This document shows positions 46,901 through 56,219 of a stretch of 64,000 nucleotides of DNA, piece after piece. The notes under the pieces are model-generated. The model was not told the DNA's origin. It saw only the letters and a list, made by a program, of their open reading frames with translations, and did no database searches. The stretch is taken from NCBI GenBank assembly GCA_023079485.1, contig CM041083.1, positions 65,529,196 through 65,593,195 of the forward strand, in the 5' to 3' direction. Within the stretch, counting starts at the first letter, position 1, and the number at the start of each line of letters is the position of its first letter. The stretch is from Archilochus colubris. Its lineage: Eukaryota; Chordata; Aves; Apodiformes; Trochilidae. A program made the translations under genes and the position numbers.

Positions 46901-49900
46901 AATCTGCATCACTATTCCCTAACTCAGGGCTCTCACCAGATTTCAGAGTCTGCTTAGAAGCTCCTTCTTCCTTGTTCTGCTTTTCTTTTTTCCCAAGAAC
47001 TTCCTCCTACAAGAGATCGAACACAAGAGTTAGAAAGGGCAGAAACAAACATCATCTCCTTTGCCTTTCAGCTGACTGACTGAAAAAGTATTTTCTATTC
47101 TGCTAGGAAAAAGGGAAACTTTGCTGAGCTTTCCTTTACACAGCCTTCAGTTTTTCCAGGGAAATCTGTGGCAGCACAAAGAAATGCCTGAGTCTAACCC
47201 CTGCTTCTGCTATCAGACCCTGAGCAGCACTTCTTCCTCACAGGAGCCCCGCTTCACTTCACTTACACCATTCCCAAACCCATCATTTCATCCTTCTTTT
47301 CTCCTGCTTTTCTCCTGCTTTGCTCCAGTGAAAAGCCCCAGCTTCCTGCTCCAACCTGATGACAACTTCCAGGGAAAGGAGCAATGCAGCTTCTACAAGG
47401 GCTCGGCCGAGCTCAGAACCAAGCTCTCAGGGCCTCCTGGATTTTCCCCCTACCTTCCCCAGCCCCATCATGGCAACCTCCCTATCCCGCACAGAAAGTA
47501 CCTCTGAAGGCAGGAGAACATCAAGGCCTTCTTTCTTCTTTGGTTGCACAGCTGGCAGGGCACCTACACACCAGGGAAGAACGGAGTCAATCACCACTTT
47601 AGTTCCTTTCCTGAGCAGCAGCATTCAGAGAGGAAGAACCTGGATCACTATTCCCTAACTCAGGACTCTCACCAGATTTCAGAGCCTGCTCAGAAGCTCT
47701 TTCTTCCTTGTTCTCCTGCTTTTCTTTTGTCATAAGAACTTCCTTCTACAAGAGATCAAACACAAGAGTTGGAAAGGGCAGAAACAAACATCATCTCCTT
47801 TGCCTTCCAGCTGACTGACTTAAAAAGAATTTTCTATTTTTCTAGGAAAAAGGGAAACTTTGCTGAGCTTTCCTTTACACAGCCTTCAGTTTTTCCAGGG
47901 AAATCTGTGGCAGCACAAAGAAATGCCTGAGTCTGACCCCTGCTCCTGCTATCAGACCCTGAGCAGAACTCCTTCCTCACAGGAGCCCCGCTTCATTTAA
48001 CTTACACCATTCCCAAACCCTTACCTCTGTAACTGCCTCTGAATTCCTGGGAGAATCAGGGTCTTCTTTCTCATATGCTGCCATGCCTGGCAGGATACCT
48101 ACACACCAGGGAAACATGGAGACATTCAGTGGATTTTGTTCTCTCTGCTTTGCCCATCACTCAGGCCCTGCAGTCCAAAGATGAGCAGTGCTTCTGCTGC
48201 ACAAGGACAAACTACCCAGGGAGCCTTATCCAAGGCTTTCCTCACACCCAGCCACACCTTAATACCTTCCCTTCACAATGCTTCCTCCTCTTGCTCCCTT
48301 TCTCCAAGAAGGGGGCTGAGCAGAACAGCTGACACAGCTGACACCAACAACATCCAGGAAGAACCTGGATCACTATTCCCTAACTCACGACTCTCACCAG
48401 ATGTCAGAGCCTGCTCAGAAGCTCTTTTTTTCTTGTACTCCTGCTTTTCTTTTATCACAAGAACTTCCTTCTACAAGAGATCAAACACAAGAGTTGGAAA
48501 GGGCAGAAACAAACATCATCTCCTTTGCCTTCCAGCTGACTGACTGAAAAAGAATTTTCTTTTCTGCTAGGAAAAAGGGAAACTTTGCTGAGCTTTCCTT
48601 TACATGGCCTTCAGTTTTCCCAGGGAAATCTGTGGCAGCACAAAGAAATGCCTGAGTCTGACCCCTGCTTCTGCTATCAGACCCTGAGCAGCACTTCTTC
48701 CTCACAGGAGCCCCGCTTCACTTCACTTACACCATCCCCAAACCCATCATTTCATGCTTCTTTTCTGCTCCAACCTGATGACAACTTCCAGGGAAAGGAG
48801 CAAAGCAGCTGCAGCAAGGGCTGGGCCAAGCTCAGAACCAAGCTCTCAGGGCCTCCTGGATTTTCCCCCTACACTCCCCAGCCCCATCATGGCAACCTCC
48901 CTATCCCTCACAGAAAGTACCTCTGAAGCCAGGAGAACATCAATGTCTTCTTCCTCCAGTGGTGGCACAGCTGGCAGGGCACCTACACACCAGGGAAGAA
49001 CGGAGTCAATCACCACTTTAGTTCCTTTCCTGAGCAGCAGCATTCAGAGAGGAAGAACCTGGATCACTATTCCCTAACTCAGGACTCTCACCAGATTTCA
49101 GAGCCTGCTCAGAAGCTCTTTCTTCCTTTTTCTCCTGCTTTTCTTTTTTCACAAGAACTTCCTTCTACAAGAGATCAAACACAAGAGTTGGAAAGGGCAG
49201 AAACAAACATCATCTCCTTTGCCTTTCAGCTGACTAACTGAAAAAGAACTTTCTATTTTTCTAGGAAAAAGGGAAACTTTGCTGAGATTTCCTTTACACA
49301 GCCTTCAGTTTTTCCAGGGAAATCTGTGGCAGCACAAAGAAATGCCTGAGTCTGACCCCTGCTCCTGCTATCAGACCCTGAGCAGCACTTCTTCCTGACG
49401 GGAGCCCCGCTTCACTTCACTTACACCATTCCCAAGTTCTCACCTCTATATGTAGGTCGGAAGCCCTGGGAGAATCTTTCTCTTCTTCCTGCTGTGCTCC
49501 CGTGGCTGGCAGTTTATCTACACACCAGGGAAGAACAGACACATTTAGTGGTTTTCACTCTCTCTACCATTCTTTTTTTTGTGTTTTTGAAGCTTTGTGC
49601 CTTTCAGGTTTAGAACCATCAGTGTCTTTTTAAAGCACATACTGTAAGGAAACAACAATGTGTGTGAACAGAAGAAGATTGTAATTGTAATTTCCCTTGG
49701 CATGTTTCCAATCTCTTGCACAGAAATCACTGTGAATATCTGGAAAGAGTTTCAGAAATGATGGGAAGGAGGGAAAAAGAGCTTGGCCAAGGCCACAAAC
49801 TTAGCAGGGGAATAATATCTTCATTTTATCTATCTGGCATTTTTTTTTTCTTTAATGACAAAGTTCTATGATTTCAACATTATTTTTGTCACTTGCTATA

Positions 49901-52900
49901 GTAGGAAAATTTAATAGAACTACTTAGGAGGTGCTGTGAAGGATGATGACTCCAGTGCAGGTGAAACGATTCATATAGAAACCAAAATCACAACAACTCA
50001 GTGGAAATCAACAAGTCATGGATCTTCCTGCTAACTCCTCTCTTGCTTCCCACCTAAGGGACGACTCTACTTTTTTTGCAGCTGGATTTTCACAAGTGGC
50101 CTCTTACAAGGGCACAACTCACAAGAAGTTTCTCCAGCAAGTAACAAATAAGCACATTCACTTGTGCTGCTCCACCTGATGCCTGCCCTGAAGCCAACAG
50201 GGAACACAGCAACCACTGACAATACAAACCACCACCAGGAAAGGCCATTTTCTTCCTCATCTCCTGCAGAGCTAAGGATCCTACCTCCTCCGTCCACATC
50301 AGGGGCACCCGACACAGAGCCAGCAGCTCCTGCCTGCTGAGGAGTGACATGCACAGTGATGTCTTGTGCACCACCTGCAGGAGCTTCTGCAGTGTTCTTC
50401 TGAACTGCAGGTTCTGCCTGTGGCTGGCTTGGCCTACACAGAGAAAGAGAGGAAACAGAGTTGGTAAAAAGAACCATGCACTGGCACACACTGTTAACAC
50501 CAAGTTAACACCAACGTATTATCCATCCTACACATATTGCTACAAATTCAGGCACTACTAAGTATTCCTGAAGGGCAATGTATGCAGAACTTGCTGCTAC
50601 ATCCTTCAGTGTTCCCTACGGTCACATTCATCCCACAGATGCACATTCACACCTTCCAAGTTATTAACTCCTGCCTGGTACAGTTTTTCAGCCTAACTTT
50701 TAAGCATACTTAGCCACCCCAGATAAGGAACACCCAGAGCTACAAAGTTCTGCATCAGAGGAAGCAAACTGCTGAAGATTTTCACAAAAGGGCTCTCAGC
50801 CAGATCTCCTCTGCAACAAAAGGCTGGTGGTTCCTGGGTTCCATGTCAGTTTCCCAAACTCTTCCTCTGCTACAGACACTTCTTACAGTTTCTACCGGGC
50901 ACACGTGCGCTCAGCTTCAAGACACATCTAAACACACCATTAAACCTTGCTGCTGCCACCAAAACTATTCAAAGGCCACACTGATAACTGACCACTTAAT
51001 CTAATCATAAAGTCAAAAGTTTACCTGGAAAACCCATGAATAATAATATTATCCTCAGGTGTCCGCAGAAGTCTGCAAGAAAGCAGAACTTGGATCAAAT
51101 TAAGCTGCCCACCAGAAGCATTAAGCATAAGTAGGATTTGGATAGATCCAAAACATGCTATGCATCATTTTACACAGACACGCTGATTATTTTGATGCCT
51201 GCTTGCTCCTAGAAAAGAGGATTTTCCCCATTGCTTGAAAGTGAAAAAAGAAAATGCAGTTCCCATGAAAGCCAACAAAAAAATGGGAGAGGGAGTAAAA
51301 AAAAAAATTGTGTGGTCAGACAGAGCTTCCACATGTACAACACTTCAGTGCACACCAGGCTGCTGGGTTTTCATACTGAGGCATTGCTGCTGAGCTCGTG
51401 ACACATCACCTGCCAGACACTGCCTCTATTTCCATCCTCAGTGTGGAAAGCAACCCTTGACGTACACCAGCAGCCAAGCATAGAGCTGCTTTCACAAGTC
51501 ACACAGAAATAGCTCCTCCTGTGTGTGTGTGGCTCTGGGCTTTTGTTCAGAGCTTATTCCAATGCCTCTCAGCAATGCAGCCTACAGAATCCTAAAGGCA
51601 CCCATCTGCATAAAGGCCTTACCTTTTATAATCACCACGAGGTCGCAGGCGAGGTCTTCTGTTGAGAAGACAATCTTCTATCTCCTTCTGATGTTCAGAG
51701 ACAGCGATACTCAGTGGGGTCTGGCCCTCCTGAAAGGACAGAGAAATACATCCTGCTCATCATCAAAGTCCAAAAAAGTCTTCATGAGAAATAGGCACGC
51801 AACTTTCTGGAAGGACTTCCTGAAGAAATAGAAAAGATTACCTTATTCTTGGCAGCAGGATTGGCGTGATGGTCCAGTAACAGCTTCACCATGTTTACAT
51901 TGCGAGACCGGACAGCAAGATGGAGGGCTGTGTTGCCATCAGCATCTGCCATATTTACGCGGGCACCTAACGTCAGCAAAAAAATCGCACAGTCTTCGTT
52001 TTGGACCTCTACTGCCTGGGAACAACACACACAAAAAGGGAAGACTTACAAAAAGGGAAGACTTGACAGACTACACTTCACTCCATCACTGAGCGCTGGG
52101 AAAGAAGAGCATCTTCAAAGATAGCAAAGATTTTCCACATCAAATACAACAGGCATGTTTCTGCACAGGTCTGCATAGAGAATCCTGCAACACCTCTCCT
52201 CCAATGCACAGTCAGGAAGCCCCACTTCCAAGAGCAGGTCATAGCTCACTTACTCTCATCAGTGGTGTTTTCATGAAATTATCAACCGGATTCAGCTCAC
52301 AGTGCAGCCCGAGTAAGAAGTTGACAACTGCTGTGTGGCCATTTGCACACGCCAGGTGGAGAGGTGTCCTAAAAATTAAACACAGCAGCTTAACACAGAC
52401 AGACAACAGAAGAACCAAAGCTGTGTCACCACCCAGCCCAGGACACCCAGCCCAGACCCTGCTCCTCCTGCTGCCTGCTGCTGCAATCCCATACCCATGG
52501 GGAAGGAGAGGACTGGGGATGCCTCAGCAGCTGCAGAGAGGCCATGTCCAAGTGGCAGCCCAGCAGCATGCACGGCCAGGAGCACTTGAGTCCACCCAGC
52601 AGCTCCCAGCACTGGAAAGCTCTCCAGTTCCCCCTCCCAGCTGACAGGGCACATCTTGCTTTGCAAGCAAGCAGCTCCAAGGGGATCCCACTCAATCCCT
52701 TTGTGGGGGATGCTCCCACCCAGCAGCCAAGGTGTCCCAGCAGCAGCCCACAGCTCACCGATTCTCGCTGTCACGGCGGTCGACGCCCCAAACCTTGATC
52801 CACCAGCGCCATGGCCTTAGCCAGGCCAGGTGACCGCTGGCAGCCGCGCGGTGCAGCTTGCTCTGCTCTGGCTCCTGATGCCCACGGGCGCTGGTGCTGG

Positions 52901-52976
52901 CAGCTGCAGCAGTGTGGGGCTGCCCAAGAGCGCTGCCAAAGGTTGACTCTCGATGTTTCTTGGTGAAGAGCCCCAT
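25992..52976 (-). CDS. ANKRD26-like gene copy B: ankyrin repeats, 45-residue exon-pair array, coiled-coil tail
   Basis: A complete-looking gene model was assembled on the minus strand with phases that agree at every junction except one (see the hybrid exon at 36588). Order: start exon 52759-52976; ankyrin exons 52254-52368, 51842-52015, 51623-51729; linker 50285-50433; the beta/alpha array 49517 down to 34964; then 33338-33423, 32362-32616, 31233-31385, 29941-30110, 29654-29747, 28480-28718, 27528-27768, 26952-26997 and perhaps 25992-26013. Omitting the hybrid and the neighbouring beta exon, this gives about 1,510 codons with no stop. The tail matches ANKRD26 (LLEERNKEL, KAEREV, RQLQQELAD), a centrosomal/centriolar distal-appendage and membrane-associated protein. 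The family is known for lineage-specific expansion (POTE, ANKRD36, CCDC144 in mammals). The terminal exon with stop was not fixed. Copies A, C and D show it belongs to a local cluster. Predicted, not proven, to be expressed. Confidence 0.75.
26952..33423 (-). CDS. Copy B coiled-coil exons (ANKRD26 C-terminal region)
   Basis: Exons in gene order with decoded landmarks: 33338-33423 (STCHVSPSAEKEVLKEG), 32362-32616 (EQLAQLQSENLSLCQQLEEM and LLEERNKELNAEYNDL), 31233-31385 (GTIRQLQQELADALRKLAV), 29941-30110 (CQQLEKRRLQSEG, MKQLEERVQ), 29654-29747 (LEVQSARLEATVQQQSSRIE), 28480-28718 (LLQEQAASRDTLGQIRNSD, LHLEETERGRCLEDKLER), 27528-27768 (AAEKLPEAKTPLPV, SMSAYLSRK) and 26952-26997 (TTRKLTKNISEEIEN). 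Each has AG acceptor and GT donor, and phases run 2/0, 0/0, 0/0, 0/2, 2/0, 0/2, 2/0, 0/1. Compared with mammalian ANKRD26, several hundred residues of central coiled coil are missing, so the tail is a shortened version. A further 22-nt exon at 25992-26013 (ATAELEN) fits phase 1 and resembles AAAELES near the ANKRD26 end. Confidence 0.78.
29488..29560 (-). mobile_element. CR1 LINE 3' end remnant, reverse orientation
   Basis: acagaatcagaattgttaca, then ggaatagacctctaagatca and ccgagtccaaccatc: an old CR1 3' terminus in a copy B intron. Confidence 0.7.
30535..30976 (+). mobile_element. CR1 LINE ORF2 and 3' fragment
   Basis: The plus strand has gttccccagggctcagcact (CR1 RT motif QGSALGP), a KLGGSVDLLEKALQRPLHRL-like segment, an internal jump, then a 3' end ending ccaaaatatttctatgattc. 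Inserted in a copy B intron against the gene's direction. Confidence 0.8.
32631..32735 (-). mobile_element. CR1 LINE 3' end remnant, reverse orientation
   Basis: ccaaagaatcactgaggttg, gaaaagacctcgaagagcat, then ccaacaccaccatacccact: a typical old avian CR1 3' end, 15 bases from the 255-nt coiled-coil exon. Confidence 0.75.
33424..34963. other. Copy B intron, with CR1 fragment at 34130-34255
   Basis: This separates the exon array from the coiled-coil exons. A CR1 plus-strand piece (gacaggctggagagggtcca, gaaaagggccacaagggtca) lies at about 34130-34255. Array-like sequence begins abruptly at about 34875, in the middle of a unit, marking the array's left edge. Confidence 0.6.
36452..36602. other. 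Foreign segment replacing part of an array unit
   Basis: After aaggctttcc the array sequence stops and about 150 unrelated bases follow, until cttgttcttcttttc resumes. It removes the donor half of one alpha exon. Confidence 0.75.
36588..36638 (-). other. Hybrid alpha exon with altered 3' half
   Basis: The acceptor and first 12 codons (KEVLVKKEKKNK) are normal. Then foreign sequence gives GQRAY and a possible GTATGG donor at 36587-36586. With that donor the exon is 51 nt, which would break the phase rule. Skipping it together with the next beta exon (36251-36312) restores frame. Confidence 0.6.
36603..41465. repeat. Higher-order repeat: three near-identical double units (1,655, 1,655 and 1,646 bases)
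   Basis: Matching exons are spaced 1,655 then 1,646 bases (beta 37134, 38789, 40435; alpha 37305, 38960, 40606; beta 37863, 39518, 41164). The 9-base difference is loss of one acacagctg copy in cagctgacacagctgacacc. Only a handful of substitutions separate the three copies, introns included. Confidence 0.88.
49518..50284. other. Copy B intron, no feature recognised
   Basis: Unique, AT-rich sequence between the first array exon and the linker exon. Confidence 0.5.
50285..52976 (-). CDS. Copy B start exon, ankyrin exons and linker
   Basis: The start exon 52759-52976 (218 nt, ATG 52976-52974, MGLFTKKHRESTFG and SKLHRAAASGHLAW) reads through to VDRRDSENR with no stop, unlike copies A and C. It is followed by 52254-52368 (TPLHLACANGHTAVVNFLL), 51842-52015 (GNTALHLAVRSRNVNMVKLL), 51623-51729 (GQTPLSIAVSEHQKEIEDCL) and 50285-50433 (PSQPQAEPAVQKN, a Gln/Pro/Ala-rich linker). 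All splice sites are canonical and phases agree (2, 0, 0, 2, 1). The ankyrins are shorter in number than in ANKRD26, because one more ankyrin exon, present in copy A, is degenerate here (51025-51140). Confidence 0.8.
51025..51140 (-). pseudogene. Degenerate ankyrin exon in copy B
   Basis: It aligns with the copy A exon at 1238-1375: plus-strand gaacttggaYcaaattMagc and cccatgaa are shared. It has internal deletions and lost codons for the TPLMIAA helix. Skipping it keeps the frame (107-nt exon phase 2 to linker phase 2). Confidence 0.65.
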
Positions 52977-53289
52977 CCCTGGAGCTCTTTGAGCTGCGGC
53001 AGGTGCACAGCCCTGCCGGAGCAGCAGGATGAAGCCGGCGGAGCCGGAAGGTGGGGGTTTAGGACAAGGGAAGGGCAAAGGGAGGGACAAGGGAGGTAGG
53101 AGACCGGTAGGGAAAAGGCGGGAGTAAAAATCAATTACGCGACGAGGAGCACGAGCAGTCGGAGAGGAACAGCCCAGTGGAGCTCTGCACAGAAGTGCCG
53201 CTTCCAGAGCGTTGCCACCAACGGCAAAACCGACACCAACGCCAGCGCGGACACCAACGGCACCGGGAGACACGAAGCAACCGCGTTGG

Positions 53290-53495
53290 CGGGACCGAAC
53301 CACCTCGGGGAGGGGGCGGGGGGGGCAGGGACCGAACCACCTCGGGGAGGGGGTGGGGGGGGAGGGGGCCGAATCACCTCGGGGAGGGGACGGGGGGGGC
53401 AGGGGCCGAATCACCTCGGGGAGGGGATGGGGGCGGCAGGGACCGAACCACCTCGGGGAGGGCGCGGGGGGGGCAGGGACCGAACCACCTCGGGA
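53290..53495. repeat. G-rich minisatellite upstream of copy B start exon
   Basis: Six units of about 37 bases (accgaaccacctcggggagg, then ggcggggggggcaggg). It lies 310 bases upstream of the start codon, at the position of related G-rich sequence in copy A (3470-3535). Runs of G suggest quadruplex potential. Confidence 0.85.
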
Positions 53496-53519
53496 CGTGG
53501 ACGGGAGATGAAGGAAAGT

Positions 53520-54211
53520 AAAAGGTTCCTTTAATCCTCAAAAAAGAGATTATTTAGTAAGCAGAGAGTGAACACTGCAGTTGGACTAGGCAATTGTTTT
53601 AGATGTCTTCCAACTGGACTATTGTGTTCTATTATTTACAAGATTTAGAGGAGAACTTAGGCAGCTACTCGTCCTCTCTTTCATCCACCTGCCTCCCCTC
53701 TACCAGCATTACCATAAACCTTAGTTTTTGTTCTGTCATCTCCTCTGGATCCTGGGGGGTTTTCTTCTGTGGTATGGAAAACCCATTGGGTTACATGAGA
53801 TGCTGTCTGTGTTTACAACGTGTTGCTCCTTCTTTCATAATTTATCCTCTAGCCTGTGGGACAGATAATAGATGATAGATGACCCATGAATCCTCATGCC
53901 AGGGATTACTGAGAGTGCAGACTGACTGGAACCAGGTGTCCAGGGTGGGACAGAAAGGCAAGAGCTGGATGAAGTATTATGGGAGGTCATGGAAAGGACT
54001 TCTCAAATCCTGTCCTCAAGAGATTTTCTTTTGAGTTTGGGTGGGGGTTTTTTTGCTGGTTTTTTTGTTTGTTTGTTTGTTGTTTTTTGGTTTTGTTTGG
54101 TTTTGGTTTTAATTGTGAAGGAAATACAGCCCAATATGCAATGACAAGTGGCAGCTGTTTGACTGTAGATTTTTCCACTGGTCAGGACACACCAGTACAA
54201 TATCCATGATT
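53520..54211. other. Intergenic, T/G-rich stretch, no gene seen
   Basis: Includes a gtttgtttgtttgttg-type simple repeat at about 54050-54115. Nothing else was recognised. Confidence 0.4.
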
Positions 54212-55092
54212 ATCATAGAATCATAGAATTGGCTGGGTTGGAAGGGACCTCAGAGATCATCGAGTCCAACCCTTGATCCACTGTTGCGGTTGCTGGACTA
54301 TGGCACTCAGTGCCACATCCAGGCTCTTTTGAAATATCTCCAGACATGGAGAATCCACTACTTCCCTGGGCAGCCCATTCCAATGGCTGATCACCCTCTC
54401 CGTAAAGAAATTCTTTCTAATATCTAACCTAAATTTCCCCTGGCACGACTTAAGACCATGCCCTCTTGTCTTGTTGAAAGTCATCTGGCAAAAGAGACGA
54501 ACGTCCACCCGGTTACAACCTCCTTTCAGGGAGTTGTAGAGAGTGATGAGGTCTCCCCTGAGCCTCCTCTTCTTCAGGCTGAACAGCCCCAGCTCCCTCA
54601 GCCTCTCCTCATAGGGTCTGTGCTCGAGTTCCTTCACCAGCCTGGTTGCCCTCCTTTGGACCTGCTCCAGCACCTCAATCTCCTTCCTCAGCTGAGGGGC
54701 CCAGAACTGGACACAGGACTCAAGCTGTGGCCTCACCAGGGCTGAGCACAGGGGCAGAATCCCTTCCCTGGACCTGCTGGCCACGCTGTTCCTGAGCCAG
54801 CCCAGGATGCCATTGGCCTTCTTGGCCACCTGGGCACACTGCTGGCTCATGTTCAGTTTCTTGTCAATCCAGACTCCCAGGTCCCTTTCTGCCTGGCTGC
54901 TCTCCAGCCACTCTGTCCCCAGCCTGTAGCGCTGCATGGGGTTGTTGTGGCCAAAGTGCAGGACCCGGCACTTGGAATGTTAAACCTCATCCCATTGGAA
55001 TCATCCCAACTCTCCAGTCTGTCCAGGTCCCTCTGCAGAGCCCTCCTGCCTTCCAATTGATCGACACTTCCCCCCAGCTTAGTGTCATTACA
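54212..55092 (-). mobile_element. CR1 LINE, ORF2 C-terminus and 3' UTR, reverse orientation
   Basis: The longest CR1 in the window. It starts at the 3' terminus (atcatagaatcatagaattg). On the minus strand an open stretch at 54937-54257 reads [20 protein letters not shown] through [20 protein letters not shown] and [10 protein letters not shown], typical of the CR1 reverse-transcriptase C-terminus. Upstream RT sequence ([12 protein letters not shown]) is out of frame. 5' truncated. The intact reading frame suggests a fairly young insertion. Confidence 0.9.
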
Positions 55093-55439
55093 CGCATAGC
55101 AACACTATACACAAACAGTTCTACAAGTAAACTGTATTCAGTTTACTATTTTTGTAATTTCTATTTACTTGTGTAAAAACATTTACATATAAGAAGCATT
55201 TAAAATAGGAAGAATAGGGTGAAAATACAGGTAGCCATTTTGGGAAAGGAATATACAGGAGAACTAACACAGGTTTTCTCAGCACATCTTTTAATTACTT
55301 GCATGAATATATTCACTTACCAATGGAAGAAGCCCTTTTCCATTGTTGGCAGACACCTACAACTCAAGAAGAAAAATAGCATTTAAATGATCCAAATGTA
55401 AAGACATTTGTCAACAATCTCAGGTTGTTGAAACCAAGA

Positions 55440-55890
55440 TTTACTTGGTATCTTCAGTTCATGAGTCTGTCAAATCTCAAGGCCTTCTTTCACCCTGTGT
55501 CACAGTCCAAAAACCAGAAGACAGAATTGTTGTCAGTTCCCCTCCTCCACCCTCCCGAGGGAACAGAAAAGGAAACATGGATGAGATACTTACCAGTTGG
55601 AAGTTAAAACTGAAACAGGTTGACAAGAAGAGGGGAAAGGCAGTAACGCCTGGGATAAGGAGCAAATATACAAATATATATCCAGCCCGGACTGGATGCT
55701 GGCAGGGATGGGTGCCTGAGGGCCCCTGCAGCAGGGCCGGCTGAGGAGGGAGCTCCACGGCTCTTCCTAGCACCCAATGGATGTGGATTCTGGAGAGCAG
55801 TGGCAGCGAAGGGGAAAGAAGAGAGGGGAAGAGCGACCAAGCCGGGAGCCAGCAAAAAAGAGGAGGGGCTGATGGTCTGCATGACCTTTA
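55440..55890. repeat. Segment duplicated from the copy A intron region
   Basis: It matches 420-960 in pieces (cctcccgagggaacagaaaa; agctccacggctcttcc; acccaatggatgtggattct). Together with the orphan start exon it marks a third, rearranged duplicate. Confidence 0.55.
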
Positions 55891-55938
55891 GAGCACACAG
55901 CAGCCAAGGTGTCCCAGCAGCAGCCCACAGCCCCTCAC

Positions 55939-56143
55939 CGATTCGGTCGATGCCCCAAACCTTGATCCACCAGCACCATTACATCAGCCAGGCCAGGTGG
56001 CCCTGGGCAGCTGTGCGGTGCAGCCTGCTCAGCCCTGGCTCCTGAGGCCCAGGGGTGCTGGTGCTGGCGGCTGCAGCAGCGTGGGGCTGCCCAGGAGCAC
56101 TGCCAGAGGCTGACTCCTGATGTTTCCTGCTGAAGAGCCCCAT
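55939..56143 (-). pseudogene. ANKRD26-like copy C, orphan start exon
   Basis: ATG at 56143-56141 begins MGLFSRKHQESASGSAPGQ and continues RLHRTAAQGHLAWLM, then TAA (55981-55979), then WWIKVWGID. It is 205 nt against 218 in copy B, so a 13-base loss also shifts the frame. A donor-like GTGAGG follows. No ankyrin exons lie downstream within reach; the CR1 at 54.2-55.1 kb occupies the space. Confidence 0.75.
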
Positions 56144-56219
56144 CCCAGGAGCTCCCAGAGCCCTGCCGGAGCAGCAGGAGGAAAGTGGGGGTTCAGGACA
56201 AGGGAAGGGCAAAAGTAGG

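Larger units (their letters stand above)
34964..49517 (-). repeat. Array of 19 alternating beta/alpha exon pairs in copy B
   Basis: Beta exons (minus strand, lengths 62 or 74): 35521, 36251, 37134, 37863, 38789, 39518, 40435, 41164, 42073, 42803, 43689, 44427, 45157, 46043, 46564, 47502, 48025, 48921, 49444 (left ends; 74-nt forms at 46564, 48025, 49444). Alpha exons (70, 73 or 76 nt): 34964, 35691, 37305, 38224, 38960, 39870, 40606, 41516, 42244, 43164, 43860, 44598, 45518, 46214, 46937, 47673, 48398, 49092, plus one hybrid at 36588. Alpha reads KEVLVKKEKQENK, then SEQALKSG (basic). Beta reads LPAVPRLEEEDLDFLLASE or LPDMGVLDLEDLEFLQYLE (acidic, leucine-rich). Donors are CTG|GTGAG and GAG|GTACTTTC, acceptors tag or cag. 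Every complete alpha is 1 and every beta 2 modulo 3, so each pair adds whole codons. No stop occurs in any exon except downstream in the hybrid. Introns are duplicated with the exons. Confidence 0.85.

Noticed and set aside
35269..48926. Repeated plus-strand open frames across the array (MLLFSCFSPALLQGKAPASC and similar)
   Set aside because: They lie in duplicated introns, antisense to well-spliced exons, and recur only because the intron sequence is repeated. No splice or start context supports them.
34875..49517. CRISPR-like or satellite interpretation of the regular array
   Set aside because: Units are about 730-830 bases with exon-intron structure in a vertebrate genome. They are not short direct repeats with spacers, and the exons keep coding constraints that a plain satellite would not.
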